The notes under the pieces: model-generated
What the model saw: the letters and a program-made list of their open reading frames with translations, nothing else
Databases searched by the model: none
Told to the model about the DNA's origin: nothing
DNA from: Methanothrix sp.
Lineage (GTDB): Archaea; Halobacteriota; Methanosarcinia; Methanotrichales; Methanotrichaceae
Reading direction: 5' to 3'
NCBI GenBank assembly: GCA_028688175.1
Contig: JAQTYS010000024.1
Coordinates: 1 to 17,489 of the forward strand
Length of the DNA stretch: 17,489 nucleotides
Program-made: the position numbers and the translations under genes
Shown: positions 1 through 7,804 of the stretch, one piece after another
How positions within the stretch are numbered: the stretch's first letter is position 1
How the letters are laid out: the number at the start of each line of letters is the position of its first letter

Positions 1-2
1 AC

Positions 3-83
3 GCTCCGATAAATGAGGATCTTTTATTTCAAGAAATCAACGCCTTAATATGCGATAATCTTTTAAAATTTTGCAAAATATAA
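3..83 (+). CDS. C-terminal end of an unidentified protein, cut by the window edge
   Basis: The reading frame is open from the first bases of the window to a TAA stop and encodes 26 residues ending in LLKFCKI. The tail is amphipathic and helix-like, with acidic residues near the front and hydrophobic ones near the end. That fits the end of a soluble protein but does not identify a family. It is followed by about 300 bp without genes, so the transcript probably ends here. The frame may be open by chance, because only 27 codons are visible. Treat it as a possible partial gene only. Confidence 0.3.
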   Translation, partial: APINEDLLFQEINALICDNLLKFCKI

Positions 84-382
84 AATTAAGCATTGCAGGG
101 CTCGTTATGGGTCAACGGGAATCTAGGATAATAATATTATTACTTAGAGCTTCAATTATTTTTTAAATTTTAAAATCTAACAATATGCTGAAAAGCAAAA
201 TCTTACCCCGGTGTCTTCGATCAGGACTAATTGCAGCAACTAGCTCCAAAATTAATATAATAATTTATAAATGTTTTGTATTTGTAATTAATATCTTAAA
301 TCGCTATCAAGAAAATTAGTGATATATGGGAATTTACTGCGGATTGTGGGACTGAAGCTCGCTAATTTAGATACAAATCTTC
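84..382. other. AT-rich intergenic region without a recognisable gene
   Basis: This stretch of about 300 bases is strongly AT-rich and has stop codons in all frames. No RNA gene, convincing hairpin or repeat was seen. It separates the leftmost gene fragment from the 3' end of vsr, so both transcripts run toward it. It probably serves only as a convergent termination zone. Confidence 0.5.
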
Positions 383-871
383 TCAAGATGTCTGCACATG
401 AAAAGAATCTTTTAGATCGCACTCAGAAAGCTCATTATTGAAACCGCAACCTATCTCTGGATCTCCACCAAGAAACTCAAGAACAACTATTTTTATTTTT
501 TTAATATCATTTAATTGGCATTGCCAGATCACCAGTACATCCCAACCAAGTAGCTTCAACTCATCTATTGTCTTATTGTCTCTCGCAATATTGTCATCAA
601 TCTTTTTATTCCAAAAAATTGCATTGGTATGAGGACGCTTGGAACGCCTGCAATCTTTATGCCCATGCCAGAAGCATCCATTTACAAGAATTATCTTCTT
701 GTGTTTTGGTAGCACGATATCAGGATGGCCGGGAAGCTTTGAGACGTGAAGTCTATAACGAAAGCCCAACTCGTGAAGGATCTTACGAACCACTATTTCC
801 GGTTTTGTATTCTTCCCAGAGACTCGAGACATTAATTTGCTTCTCATTTCCTTGCTAAACATGTCCGACAT
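383..871 (-). CDS. vsr: Very short patch repair (Vsr-type) DNA mismatch endonuclease
   Basis: Vsr enzymes nick DNA next to T:G mismatches that arise when 5-methylcytosine deaminates, so they limit mutation at sites made by a partner methyltransferase. The 162-residue product has the usual family length (E. coli Vsr is about 156). Visible motifs are the N-terminal SxxMSRVxGKNTKPE segment, PGHPDIV with the catalytic-type Asp at residue 51, and NGCFWHGH at 64-71. Cys66, His71, Cys74 and Cys118 (WQC) match the positions of the zinc ligands known from the E. coli enzyme. The ATG lies 11 bases after AAGGAG. It is 41 bp downstream of the cytosine methyltransferase on the same strand, the classic pairing, so the two are probably co-transcribed. 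No key residue is missing. AT-rich codon use differs from the dapL-leuS block and suggests acquisition by transfer. Confidence 0.93.
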   Translation of the reverse strand: MSDMFSKEMRSKLMSRVSGKNTKPEIVVRKILHELGFRYRLHVSKLPGHPDIVLPKHKKIILVNGCFWHGHKDCRRSKRPHTNAIFWNKKIDDNIARDNKTIDELKLLGWDVLVIWQCQLNDIKKIKIVVLEFLGGDPEIGCGFNNELSECDLKDSFHVQTS

Positions 872-912
872 GAGAAATTATGCTCCTTGATTACATGTTA
901 TGAGACGAAACA

Positions 913-1965
913 TCATTCATTTTTTTGCAATCCAAATGAATTCGTCCCTAGATATTCCTTTAGGACAATTGCATGCCGTCTAATGAACTCGGGTGGCAAT
1001 GAATTGCCTATCAATTCAGCAGCGGGCATTTTTCCGCGTCTCAAAGAAAAATAGTAGTCTAGAGGAAAGGTCTGCAATAATGCCGCCTCGCGCAATGTGA
1101 TCGCTCGATTATATTCCGGATGAAGGAAACGACCCTTTGAAGGATTGACGCACCCACCGGTTATTGTAGGTGCAACATCATTCCAGGACATTCTTCCATA
1201 AACATCCTTAAATCCATTACATTTTTTATGACAATCAAGTTGGTTTTCTGCACCTATATCCTTCCGGCTGCCGCCATCCTTGGGTATTATTTTTATGAGA
1301 TTTAAAATTCTAGAACTTCGCGTTTCAGCTAGATTATGAAGAGGATCTTCGCTTTCACCTGCTGGCGGCAGAAAAGAGATCGTCTCTTTTACTGTTAATC
1401 GCTTTGTATCAGGTGATGCGAAATTAGGGGCACCATATTTTGTTGCTAAAAGGACCATGCGATGTCTTCGTTGAGGTACTCCGAAATTTGCGGCATCCAA
1501 TATTTCGCATTTAGAAAAATAGCCGAGTCTTTTAATTTCTTCGCAAAATGCCGCTAACCTGCCGTCTTTGGCCAGGCCAGGCACATTCTCCATCATTATT
1601 GCTTTTGGCTCGATCTCTTTTATAAATCTGAGGAATTCGAACACTAAATCGTTTCTTGGATCGACTATATTGCGCTTTCCATTAAGCGTTCGCATCGATG
1701 AAAAGCCCTGACATGGAGGGCATCCAGCCAGCAGATCAAGCTCTCCTGTTTTCAATTTAAGTCGACCCTTTACATCGGAAATGGAGAGGGCCCTTATGTC
1801 GGTTTCCCATAGAACAGTATTCTTATGATTCACTCTATAGGTCTCCGCAGCTAACGAATCGCATTCAACTGCCCCGATAACTCGGAACCCTGCCTGTTTC
1901 AAACCTAAAGTAAGGCCGCCGCTGCCAGAAAACAGATCTATGGCTATTGGTCGTTTCTTCGGCAT
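913..1965 (-). CDS. DNA (cytosine-5-)-methyltransferase, Dcm type
   Basis: This 350-residue enzyme transfers a methyl group from S-adenosylmethionine to carbon 5 of cytosine in a specific DNA site. The m5C methyltransferase motifs occur in order: motif I IDLFSGSGGL (residues 9-18, SAM binding), motif IV GCPPCQGFS (81-89, catalytic Cys85), motif VI ENVPG (126-130), motif VIII QRRHR (165-169), then a variable stretch at about 200-290 that should be the target recognition domain, and motifs IX-X near the C-terminus (REAALLQTFP and GNSLPP). All expected catalytic motifs are present, so it is probably active. The target sequence cannot be read from the protein. The ATG follows a weak AAGGG. Vsr follows directly on the same strand. 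No restriction endonuclease gene lies next to it in the window, so it is either solitary or the R subunit lies outside. Confidence in the family is very high. Confidence 0.95.
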   Translation of the reverse strand: MPKKRPIAIDLFSGSGGLTLGLKQAGFRVIGAVECDSLAAETYRVNHKNTVLWETDIRALSISDVKGRLKLKTGELDLLAGCPPCQGFSSMRTLNGKRNIVDPRNDLVFEFLRFIKEIEPKAIMMENVPGLAKDGRLAAFCEEIKRLGYFSKCEILDAANFGVPQRRHRMVLLATKYGAPNFASPDTKRLTVKETISFLPPAGESEDPLHNLAETRSSRILNLIKIIPKDGGSRKDIGAENQLDCHKKCNGFKDVYGRMSWNDVAPTITGGCVNPSKGRFLHPEYNRAITLREAALLQTFPLDYYFSLRRGKMPAAELIGNSLPPEFIRRHAIVLKEYLGTNSFGLQKNE

Positions 1966-2193
1966 AATTCGGACCCTTGTTAAGATACAATTTATTCAAG
2001 CAAAAGTTAATAGCTGGTTCTAACGAAAAACCTTTCGCCATCGAAAATCAGATAAATTTAAGCTTGAACTTTTTAAAGACGATCCCTAAGATTAGATATA
2101 TTGAATTTTTGCAAATATATTTTTATTCTAAAAACTAGATTTCTAGCTGGTATGCCAATCATGTATTTATATCAACAATGCATTATGCGAATT

Positions 2194-2370
2194 ATGAATA
2201 AATCTTCTAGAGCAGGATGCTGCCTTTTTATCGGAATGGCGATTTTCATTATTGGCTTAAATTTGGCTGAAATGCTCTACCCAGACTACAACGTATCTAA
2301 AAATTATATTAGTGACCTTGGGGCCACATGCCGTAGTGGTGTTTGCCAAATTTTCGCGGAATGTGACTGA
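2194..2370 (+). pseudogene. Truncated DUF998 family membrane protein (N-terminal fragment)
   Basis: The 58 residues from the ATG at 2194 (MNKSSRAGCC...) contain one hydrophobic segment (roughly residues 8-26), then LYPDYNVSKNYISDLGATC. That matches the N-terminal signature of DUF998 integral membrane proteins, in which the first transmembrane helix is followed by a YxVSxNYISDLG-like loop. Full-length members have about 200 residues and five or six helices. Here the frame stops shortly after the signature and no continuation is found downstream, so the gene is a remnant. An upstream TTG at 2101 would add 31 residues that do not look like the family, and I reject that start. It is transcribed divergently from the methyltransferase and has no evident partner. 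Confidence 0.6.
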
Positions 2371-2851
2371 AAGCAGCGAAATGGAGCGATATCAGTGCAG
2401 TTAATCCAAATTATAAACTGACAGATTTCCCCCACATAGCTTAAGTTCTCTGCAGACGAGCAATATTTTCCACCTCAAGTTCCCCAAGAAAATCAGCTAA
2501 ATTAGCCCCAGTCCACAACCCTATCTGTCTCCATTCGCCAAATGCTTCTTTGCCACTCCAAATCAATATTGTCCGTCATGCTGCTCTGACCGCCAGCCGA
2601 ACGGCCTGACCATCTTCGTGCTCGCTGCTCCTGCCCACCGGCATCTTTCGGGCATTCAAATCGCAACCGTAGCGCAGCATGGAAGGCAGCATCATCCTCT
2701 TGCCTTATGACCTGCAAAATTCCGTGAGTTCCTTTCAAGGCAGGAATGCCCATTCCTCCCGGCCACAAAATTCTTTACTTGCCACATTCATGAGGGGGCC
2801 AGGAAGATATAGAAAAACCGCGCAGTTGCCGCGGGCTTATGGAGAAAAACA
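2371..2851. other. Intergenic region upstream of dapL with possible gene remnant
   Basis: No intact gene is seen in these 480 bases. On the minus strand a frame from a TTG at 2566 to a TAA at 2441-2443 encodes 41 residues ending in ADFLGELEVENIARLQRT. It looks protein-like (acidic amphipathic helix) but matches no family I know, and it may be the tail of a decayed gene. The rest is moderately GC-rich. An A/T-rich segment at about 2806-2816 (AGATATAGAAA) lies some 36-46 bp before the dapL start and is a possible archaeal TATA box, though weak. No RNA gene or repeat was recognised. Confidence 0.35.
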
Positions 2852-4003
2852 ATGTATGCCGATCGGATAAAGAATCTCCCGCCATACCTCTTTGCCGCCA
2901 TTGACAAAGCAAAACAAGAAGCGCGGGCAAGAGGCGTGGACGTAATCGATTTAAGCGTGGGCGACCCGGATTTGCCGACGCCGGAGCACATAATCAAAGC
3001 ACTGAATAAGGCGGCCAGCGACCCGTCCAACCATCAGTACCCATCCTACGAGGGCAAGATAGCCTTCCGCAAGGCGGTGGCAGACTGGTACAAGCGGACA
3101 TTTGATGTCAACCTGGACCCGGCAACTGAGGTGCTGACCTTGATCGGCTCCAAGGAGGGCATTGCTCATGCGCCCCTGGCTTTCATCAATCCCGGAGACG
3201 CGGCACTGGTCCCGGACCCTGCCTATCCGGTCTACCGGACGGCAACCGCCTTCGCCGGAGGCGAGCCGGTTATCATGCCGCTCCTGCGGGAGAACAGATT
3301 CCTGCCTGACCTGGATGCCATATCTCCCGCTGATGCCCGCCGGGCCAAGATCATGTTTCTCAATTACCCCAACAATCCCATCGGCGCATCCGCGGATAGG
3401 AGCTTCTTCAAGAAGGTAATCGACTTTGCCAGGGATTATAATATTATCATAATGCACGATAACCCCTACTCAGAGACCTACTACGATGGAGAGCGGTCGC
3501 TGTCCATTCTGGAGATGAAGGGATCAAGGGATGTGGCGGTGGAGTTTCATTCGCTCTCCAAGACCTACAACATGACCGGCTGGAGGATCGGCTCGGTCGT
3601 GGGCAACGCCGAAGTGATAGCCGGCATTGGCAAGATCAAGAGCAACATAGACTCGGGAACTTTCGGAGCGGTTCAGGATGCGGGAATTGTGGCCCTGAGC
3701 AGCCCTAAGAAGGTTGTCGACGATATCAGGAAGGTCTACCAGCACCGCATTGAGATTCTCTACAAAGCCTTGCGGGATCTGGGGTTGCAGCTGGAAAAGC
3801 CGCGCGCTACACTTTACCTCTGGGCATGGGTAGGTGGAAGCTCTATCGAATATGCTGGAAGGCTTCTGGAGAAGACGGGCATTGTGGCCACGCCTGGTGT
3901 GGGCTTCGGCCAGTATGGCGAGGGCTATGTCAGGTTCTCCATCACTCAACCCACAAAGCGTATAGAAGAGGCAGTGGTGCGGCTGGAGAAGATGAGCAAA
4001 TGA
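2852..4003 (+). CDS. dapL: LL-diaminopimelate aminotransferase (class I/II PLP aminotransferase)
   Basis: The 383-residue protein is a fold-type I pyridoxal-phosphate aminotransferase. DapL converts tetrahydrodipicolinate directly to LL-diaminopimelate with glutamate as amino donor, a cytosolic shortcut in lysine biosynthesis used by many methanogens. The start (YADRIKNLPPYLFAAID) and DLSVGDPDLPTP are typical of the archaeal DapL group. PLP-site motifs are YPNNPIG (Asn174/Asn175), HDNPYSETYYDG, and SLSKTYNMTGWRIG with the Schiff-base Lys237. FGQYGEGYVRFS carries the C-terminal substrate-carboxylate Arg. Length is normal for the family. ATG 2852 follows GGAG (2841-2844) by 7 bases. leuS follows on the same strand after 144 bp. 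The frame is intact. An aspartate-type aminotransferase of the same superfamily is the main alternative, since substrate cannot be proved from sequence. Confidence 0.86.
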   Translation: MYADRIKNLPPYLFAAIDKAKQEARARGVDVIDLSVGDPDLPTPEHIIKALNKAASDPSNHQYPSYEGKIAFRKAVADWYKRTFDVNLDPATEVLTLIGSKEGIAHAPLAFINPGDAALVPDPAYPVYRTATAFAGGEPVIMPLLRENRFLPDLDAISPADARRAKIMFLNYPNNPIGASADRSFFKKVIDFARDYNIIIMHDNPYSETYYDGERSLSILEMKGSRDVAVEFHSLSKTYNMTGWRIGSVVGNAEVIAGIGKIKSNIDSGTFGAVQDAGIVALSSPKKVVDDIRKVYQHRIEILYKALRDLGLQLEKPRATLYLWAWVGGSSIEYAGRLLEKTGIVATPGVGFGQYGEGYVRFSITQPTKRIEEAVVRLEKMSK

Positions 4004-4040
4004 GGATTGGATTCCTCATATCTATGCTCTTTGCGCATTC

Positions 4041-4120
4041 ATGTTTTTGTGACTTGTGAGCAATCGCTGACCGAGCGCTCAATCACAAACGCTCACCACA
4101 AAGGCACAAAGACACAACGA
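4041..4120 (+). repeat. leuS leader: imperfect inverted repeat ending in a phased CACAAAGR motif
   Basis: The 144-bp gap between dapL and leuS holds an imperfect inverted repeat. The first arm, at about 4043-4061, ends TTGTGAGC. The second, at 4091-4110, begins GCTCACCACAAAGG. The second arm continues as three octamers (CACAAAGG, CACAAAGA, CACAACGA; 4095-4118). The same motif, with variations, occurs in reverse complement in every long repeat unit between 13.7 and 16.8 kb. It may be a dispersed repeat fragment or a leader structure; no function can be assigned. Confidence 0.5.
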
Positions 4121-4133
4121 TTATACATATTCC

Positions 4134-4138
4134 GGAGG
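4134..4138 (+). promoter_or_regulatory. Ribosome binding site that fixes the leuS start
   Basis: GGAGG is the strongest Shine-Dalgarno match in the region and lies 9 bases before TTG 4148. It supports a TTG start giving MLENYSAKEIEAKW, the normal N-terminus of archaeal LeuS, rather than the TTG at 4007 that would add 47 unrelated residues. Confidence 0.75.
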
Positions 4139-4147
4139 GAATTCAAG

Positions 4148-7000
4148 TTGTTGGAAAATTATTCTGCTAAGGAGATCGAGGCCAAGTGGCAGAAGACCTG
4201 GGAGGACAAAGCGGTCTTCCAGCCCGAGCCCGACTCCAGAACGAAGTTTTTTTTAACCATACCTTATCCTTATCTCAATGGAAATTTGCATGCCGGGCAT
4301 ACGCGCACCTTCACCATTGGCGATGCAGTAGCGCGGTTTATGCGTATGCAAGGCAAGAATGTTCTCTTTCCTATGGCCTTTCATGCCACAGGAACGCCGA
4401 TAGTCGGTCTTTCCGAGCTTATCGCCAAGCGCGACCCGATGATCTGGGATGTTTACACCAAGCTGCACGGCATTCCTGAGGCGGAGCTCTCGGAATTGAA
4501 TACACCAGAGAAGATTGTGCTCTATTTCCGCAGGGAAGCGAAGCGGGCCATGCAGTCCATCGGCTATTCCATCGATTGGAGGCGGGAGTTCACCACTACC
4601 GATCCGGCTTACAGCAAGTTCATAGAGTGGCAGTACGGCATTTTGCGCCGGCTGGACTACGTGGTCAAGGGAAGCCATCCGGTGCGCTGGTGTCCGCATG
4701 ATCGTAACCCTGTGGAAGATCACGATATTCTCAAGGGTGAAGACGCCACCATCATGGATTTTTCCCTGATCAAATTTTGCATGGGTGACAAAATCCTGCC
4801 CTGCGCCACACTGCGCCCCGAGACGGTCTTTGGAGTGGTCAACCTCTGGCTCAATCCGGAGGTAAATTATGTTCTGGCCAGGGTGAACGACGAGACCTGG
4901 GTGGTATCCAGGGAGTCTTATGAAAAGCTGACCTTCACCGACCGAACGGTAGCCCTAGCCGGGGAGATTTCCGGAAAGGAGCTGATCGGCAAACGGGTCA
5001 CCAATCCGCTTACCGGCACAGAAGTTCTCGTGCTGCCCGCAGCGTTCGTAGACCCGGACAACGGCTCGGGAATCGTCATGTCGGTTCCAGCTCATGCGCC
5101 TTACGATTATCTGGCGCTCAAGGATCTCTACGGCAAGGACCTGAGCAATTACGGCATCACCGAGGATCTGAGAAATATCAAGTTCATATCTCTCATCGAG
5201 TCGCCCGGTTATGGAGAGCTTCCGGCGGTGGAAGCGGTAAATGAGCTGAAGGTCAAAAACCAGAATGATCCTAAAGCGGAAGATGCCACCAAGATGGTTT
5301 ACCGGCGCGAGTTTCACAACGGCGTTCTCAAGGCCAATACTGGAAAGTATGCGGGAACAGCGGTCAGCAAGATCAAGGACATTCTGCTGGCCGACTTGAT
5401 CGAGCAGGGCATAGCCGAGATTTTCTACGAGTTTTCCGAGACTCCGGTCATCTGCCGGTGCGGCACGCGCTGCGTGATCATGATGGTGCGGGACCAGTGG
5501 TTCCTGGAGTACTCGGACCCGGAGTGGAAGGCAAATGTGATGCGCTGCCTGGCAGGCATGAAGATCATACCTGAGGAGTTTCGAGTGGAGTTCATCAACA
5601 AGGTGGACTGGCTCAAGGACAAAGCCTGCGCCCGCAGGAAGGGCCTGGGAACGCATCTGCCCTGGGACAAGGAGTGGCTGATCGAATCGCTGGGCGACTC
5701 GACGATCTACATGGCCTACTACATCCTGGCCAAGTATGTGAATGCCGGGATGAAGATCGATAATCTGCCGCCGGAGTTCTTCGAGTACATCTTCATGAAT
5801 AATGGCGACGCCGCAGGCATTGCCGCCCTCACCGGCATCCCGCAGGAGACGGTGCAGCAGATACACGACGATTTCGCCTACTGGTATCCCGTAGACCTGC
5901 GCACCTCAGGAAAGGATCTGGTGGCCAATCACCTGCTCTTCTTCCTCTACCACCACGTGGCCATCTTCCCTGAGAGGCTCTGGCCGCGGGCGATTGCGGT
6001 CAACGGCTTCGTCTCCCTGGAGGGGAAGAAGATGTCCAAGTCCAAGGGGCCAATTTTGACCCTGCGCCAGGCAGTAGCCGAAAACGGGGCAGATGTGACC
6101 AGGCTCTACATTTTGGGCAATGCAGAAGGGACGGCGGACGTGGATTGGAGAAACGATGCCGTGCAGACCGCTTATGCTCAACTGGAGAGGTTCTACAATC
6201 TGGCCCGAGAGATTTTGGCTGACAGCAGCATTGATGAGGCCGCTGAGAAGACGCTCATCGACCGCTGGATGCTCTCTCGCTTGCAGCGGCGCATCGCCGA
6301 AGCAACAGAGGCCCTGCAAGCCATCCAGACCCGGCGGGCTTTGCAGAGCGCCTTTTACCTGCTCTTTAACGATCTGCGCTGGTATCAGCGCCGGGGCGGC
6401 AGGAACCAGCTGCGGGCAGTGCTCAGCGCCTGGGTGCGGATGATGGCGCCCTTTACTCCCCACGTCTGCGAGGAGATCTGGTGCTCCGGTTTGGGCGAGG
6501 GATACGCCTCGCTGGCGGCCTGGCCGGTGGCTGATGCCACGCTCATCGACGAGAAGGCGGAGAAGGCAGAGGACCTCCTGGAGCGCACTCTCAAGGACGT
6601 GCAGGAGATCGTGAGCGTAACCAAAGCCACGCCGGGGAAGATCACCCTCTACACTGCCCCCGCCTGGAAGAAGGAGATGCTGCGCCTGGCTGTGGCGGCG
6701 GCTTCGGGCGGCAAGCTGGACATGGGAGCGCTTATGAAGCAAGCCATGGCCTCATCTGAAATTGCGCCCTTCAAGAAGGATGCGCCCAAGTATGCCCAAA
6801 AGTTAGCCAAGGCGGCTCACTCCCTGAGCGCGGAGGCGCTGGGGCTGGATGAATTCGAGACGCTGCAAAAGGAAAAAGCCTACCTGGCAACAGCCTTCGG
6901 AGTGCCGGTGGAGGTCCGCTCGGCAGACGAGGCAGGAGAGGATCCCAAGGGCAAGAGCAAACAGGCGGAACCGGGGAGGCCGGCGATTTATATTGAGTGA
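4148..7000 (+). CDS. leuS: Leucyl-tRNA synthetase, archaeal type
   Basis: This cytosolic enzyme charges tRNA-Leu with leucine and edits mischarged tRNA. The protein has 950 residues from TTG 4148, normal for archaeal LeuS. Domains in order are: a class I Rossmann catalytic core with PYPYLNGNLHAGH (HIGH equivalent HAGH at 48-51); a CP1 editing domain with the Thr-rich TLRPETVFG at 221-229 and HAPYDY with the editing Asp at 320; the second half of the core with KMSKS at 628-632; an anticodon-binding helical domain at about 700-830 (WMLSRLQRRI... APFTPHVCEEIW); and an archaeal C-terminal extension. The zinc-type CRCGTRC cluster lies at about 437-443. All catalytic motifs are intact. It is downstream of dapL on the same strand. 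Oddly, the last 77 codons are repeated in decayed form at 8108-8338. Confidence 0.97.
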   Translation: MLENYSAKEIEAKWQKTWEDKAVFQPEPDSRTKFFLTIPYPYLNGNLHAGHTRTFTIGDAVARFMRMQGKNVLFPMAFHATGTPIVGLSELIAKRDPMIWDVYTKLHGIPEAELSELNTPEKIVLYFRREAKRAMQSIGYSIDWRREFTTTDPAYSKFIEWQYGILRRLDYVVKGSHPVRWCPHDRNPVEDHDILKGEDATIMDFSLIKFCMGDKILPCATLRPETVFGVVNLWLNPEVNYVLARVNDETWVVSRESYEKLTFTDRTVALAGEISGKELIGKRVTNPLTGTEVLVLPAAFVDPDNGSGIVMSVPAHAPYDYLALKDLYGKDLSNYGITEDLRNIKFISLIESPGYGELPAVEAVNELKVKNQNDPKAEDATKMVYRREFHNGVLKANTGKYAGTAVSKIKDILLADLIEQGIAEIFYEFSETPVICRCGTRCVIMMVRDQWFLEYSDPEWKANVMRCLAGMKIIPEEFRVEFINKVDWLKDKACARRKGLGTHLPWDKEWLIESLGDSTIYMAYYILAKYVNAGMKIDNLPPEFFEYIFMNNGDAAGIAALTGIPQETVQQIHDDFAYWYPVDLRTSGKDLVANHLLFFLYHHVAIFPERLWPRAIAVNGFVSLEGKKMSKSKGPILTLRQAVAENGADVTRLYILGNAEGTADVDWRNDAVQTAYAQLERFYNLAREILADSSIDEAAEKTLIDRWMLSRLQRRIAEATEALQAIQTRRALQSAFYLLFNDLRWYQRRGGRNQLRAVLSAWVRMMAPFTPHVCEEIWCSGLGEGYASLAAWPVADATLIDEKAEKAEDLLERTLKDVQEIVSVTKATPGKITLYTAPAWKKEMLRLAVAAASGGKLDMGALMKQAMASSEIAPFKKDAPKYAQKLAKAAHSLSAEALGLDEFETLQKEKAYLATAFGVPVEVRSADEAGEDPKGKSKQAEPGRPAIYIE

Positions 7001-7002
7001 AG

Positions 7003-7021
7003 CCTCCTCTTTACTCTTTTT
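7003..7021 (+). terminator. Probable U-rich transcription terminator after leuS
   Basis: A pyrimidine-rich tract with two T runs (CTCTTTACTCTTTTTATA) begins a few bases after the leuS stop. Archaeal RNA polymerase stops on U-rich tracts without needing a hairpin. The converging PIN gene ends inside the same tract. Just beyond it is a 13-base palindrome (TCAGCT-A-AGCTGA, 7027-7039), but it lies in the PIN coding region and does not precede the T run. Confidence 0.4.
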
Positions 7022-7538
7022 ATAGGTCAGCTAAGCTGAGAATTGAGCTTAAGTGGTTTGAATCTATTCTTAAATTTTTACAAATATTAAATAATGGAAA
7101 GTCCTGTGTTAATACACATGCGCAATTATTTTTTGCACATAAAATTAATGATGAATCTGTAAAGCCGAATTTCCATGCATTCGAGCTTAAGTATTTATCG
7201 AAAAGGATTTCATTTTTTGATACGTAAACTTCATTAATTAGTTTGAAATATTTGTTATTAACATCGAATATTTCCTTTTTATCTTTTTTATTACTAATAT
7301 CATTATCTATAAGGTTCCATGCCTCTGAAAGAATTCCGGGAGTAATCAGTCGCTCCGCTGTGCAGTTCAAATACTGCTTTAAGATATCGTAATGTATCTT
7401 ATTGCAGGGCATCCCTCCATATTTTATTCGTTTCATTTTAGGAATGTATTCCGGATCATAATTTCCTATGAGAAATAATAGAAGCGGACCAGTATCGATT
7501 ACTACTTTAGCAGGGACTTTGATCAATCTTTTCAACAT
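7020..7538 (-). CDS. PIN-domain ribonuclease, probable toxin
   Basis: PIN proteins are magnesium-dependent ribonucleases and the commonest archaeal toxins (VapC type). From the ATG at 7538 the product has 172 residues, somewhat longer than a typical VapC (about 130). Acidic active-site residues fit the family: Asp15 in VVIDTGPLLL, Glu72 in ILSEAWNLI, Asp128 in GFTDSSLILCA and Asp146 in VLTQDFPLF. An ATG at 7556 is also in frame, but its codons contain the GGAG that serves the ATG at 7538 (9 bases spacing), so I prefer the shorter form. It overlaps the end of the 75-codon gene upstream by 32 bp, which implies translational coupling in one transcript. Low GC and many Asn/Lys/Ile codons contrast with leuS and suggest transfer. 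RNA or tRNA targets are unknown. Confidence 0.75.
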   Translation of the reverse strand: MLKRLIKVPAKVVIDTGPLLLFLIGNYDPEYIPKMKRIKYGGMPCNKIHYDILKQYLNCTAERLITPGILSEAWNLIDNDISNKKDKKEIFDVNNKYFKLINEVYVSKNEILFDKYLSSNAWKFGFTDSSLILCAKNNCACVLTQDFPLFNICKNLRIDSNHLSSILSLADL

Positions 7539-7734
7539 CCATGATTTCTCCTTCATTATCCACGATTATCTTGAACTTTTTAGCTTCTTCATCAAACAAA
7601 TCTTGAACCATGCAAATTACTATCCACTTATCACCGTCTCTTTTTACAGAAATAGTTTCAAAGATAAATTTTATAAGAGACTTCGTCTCTTCAAAATACC
7701 TCTTGGCAGCTATACCAGCATCTTTAGCATTCAT
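7507..7734 (-). CDS. Small protein, likely partner (antitoxin) of the PIN protein
   Basis: The 75-residue product has an N-terminal amphipathic helix (AKDAGIAAKRYFEETKSLIKFIFE), then a beta-rich segment with DKWIVICMVQDLF and KKFKIIVDNEGEIMDVEKID. The pattern of a helix followed by W-x-V-x-V-x-V strands and a K-x-VDxxGEI hairpin resembles PepSY- or GvpO-like small folds. I do not recognise a VapB, RelB or RHH antitoxin family. ATG 7734 follows GAGGTG by 8 bases. The position directly upstream of the PIN gene, with a 32-bp overlap, is the strongest reason to call it an antitoxin; that role is inferred. Alternatives are a housekeeping accessory protein or a member of a gas-vesicle-like family by fold only. 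Confidence 0.6.
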   Translation of the reverse strand: MNAKDAGIAAKRYFEETKSLIKFIFETISVKRDGDKWIVICMVQDLFDEEAKKFKIIVDNEGEIMDVEKIDQSPC

Positions 7735-7770
7735 AATCTCACCTCAATATGGTCTCATTATGCGCTATAC

Positions 7771-7780
7771 CTTTTTAAAT
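7771..7780 (-). promoter_or_regulatory. Candidate TATA box for the PIN operon
   Basis: On the minus strand ATTTAAAAAG lies about 37 bases before the ATG of the small partner gene, preceded by a purine-rich GGGGATA that could act as a BRE. The distance would put the transcription start about 10-15 bases before the ATG, typical for archaea. The divergent zinc-finger gene begins only 25 bases to the right, so one short region may serve both directions. Confidence 0.35.
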
Positions 7781-7804
7781 TATCCCCATAAATTGGAGAG
7801 GCAG

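Noticed and set aside
438..858. Plus-strand frames of 64 and 96 residues opposite vsr
   Set aside because: They overlap a gene with complete Vsr motifs and show no motif of their own.
2101..2193. Upstream TTG start extending the DUF998 fragment
   Set aside because: The extra residues are unlike the family N-terminus, and ATG 2194 sits just before the first hydrophobic segment as expected.
4007..4147. TTG at 4007 as the start of leuS
   Set aside because: It adds 47 residues, part of them encoded by the phased repeat motif (HKGTKTQR-like), with no ribosome binding site. GGAGG before TTG 4148 fits the family N-terminus.
4253..6742. Long minus-strand frames of up to 303 residues opposite leuS
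   Set aside because: They are mirror images of the GC-rich codon pattern of leuS. They show no family motif and no ribosome binding site, while the plus-strand LeuS has every expected motif.
7027..7039. 13-base palindrome as an intrinsic terminator for leuS
   Set aside because: The T run precedes rather than follows it on the plus strand, and on the minus strand it is followed by an A run. It lies in the PIN coding region.
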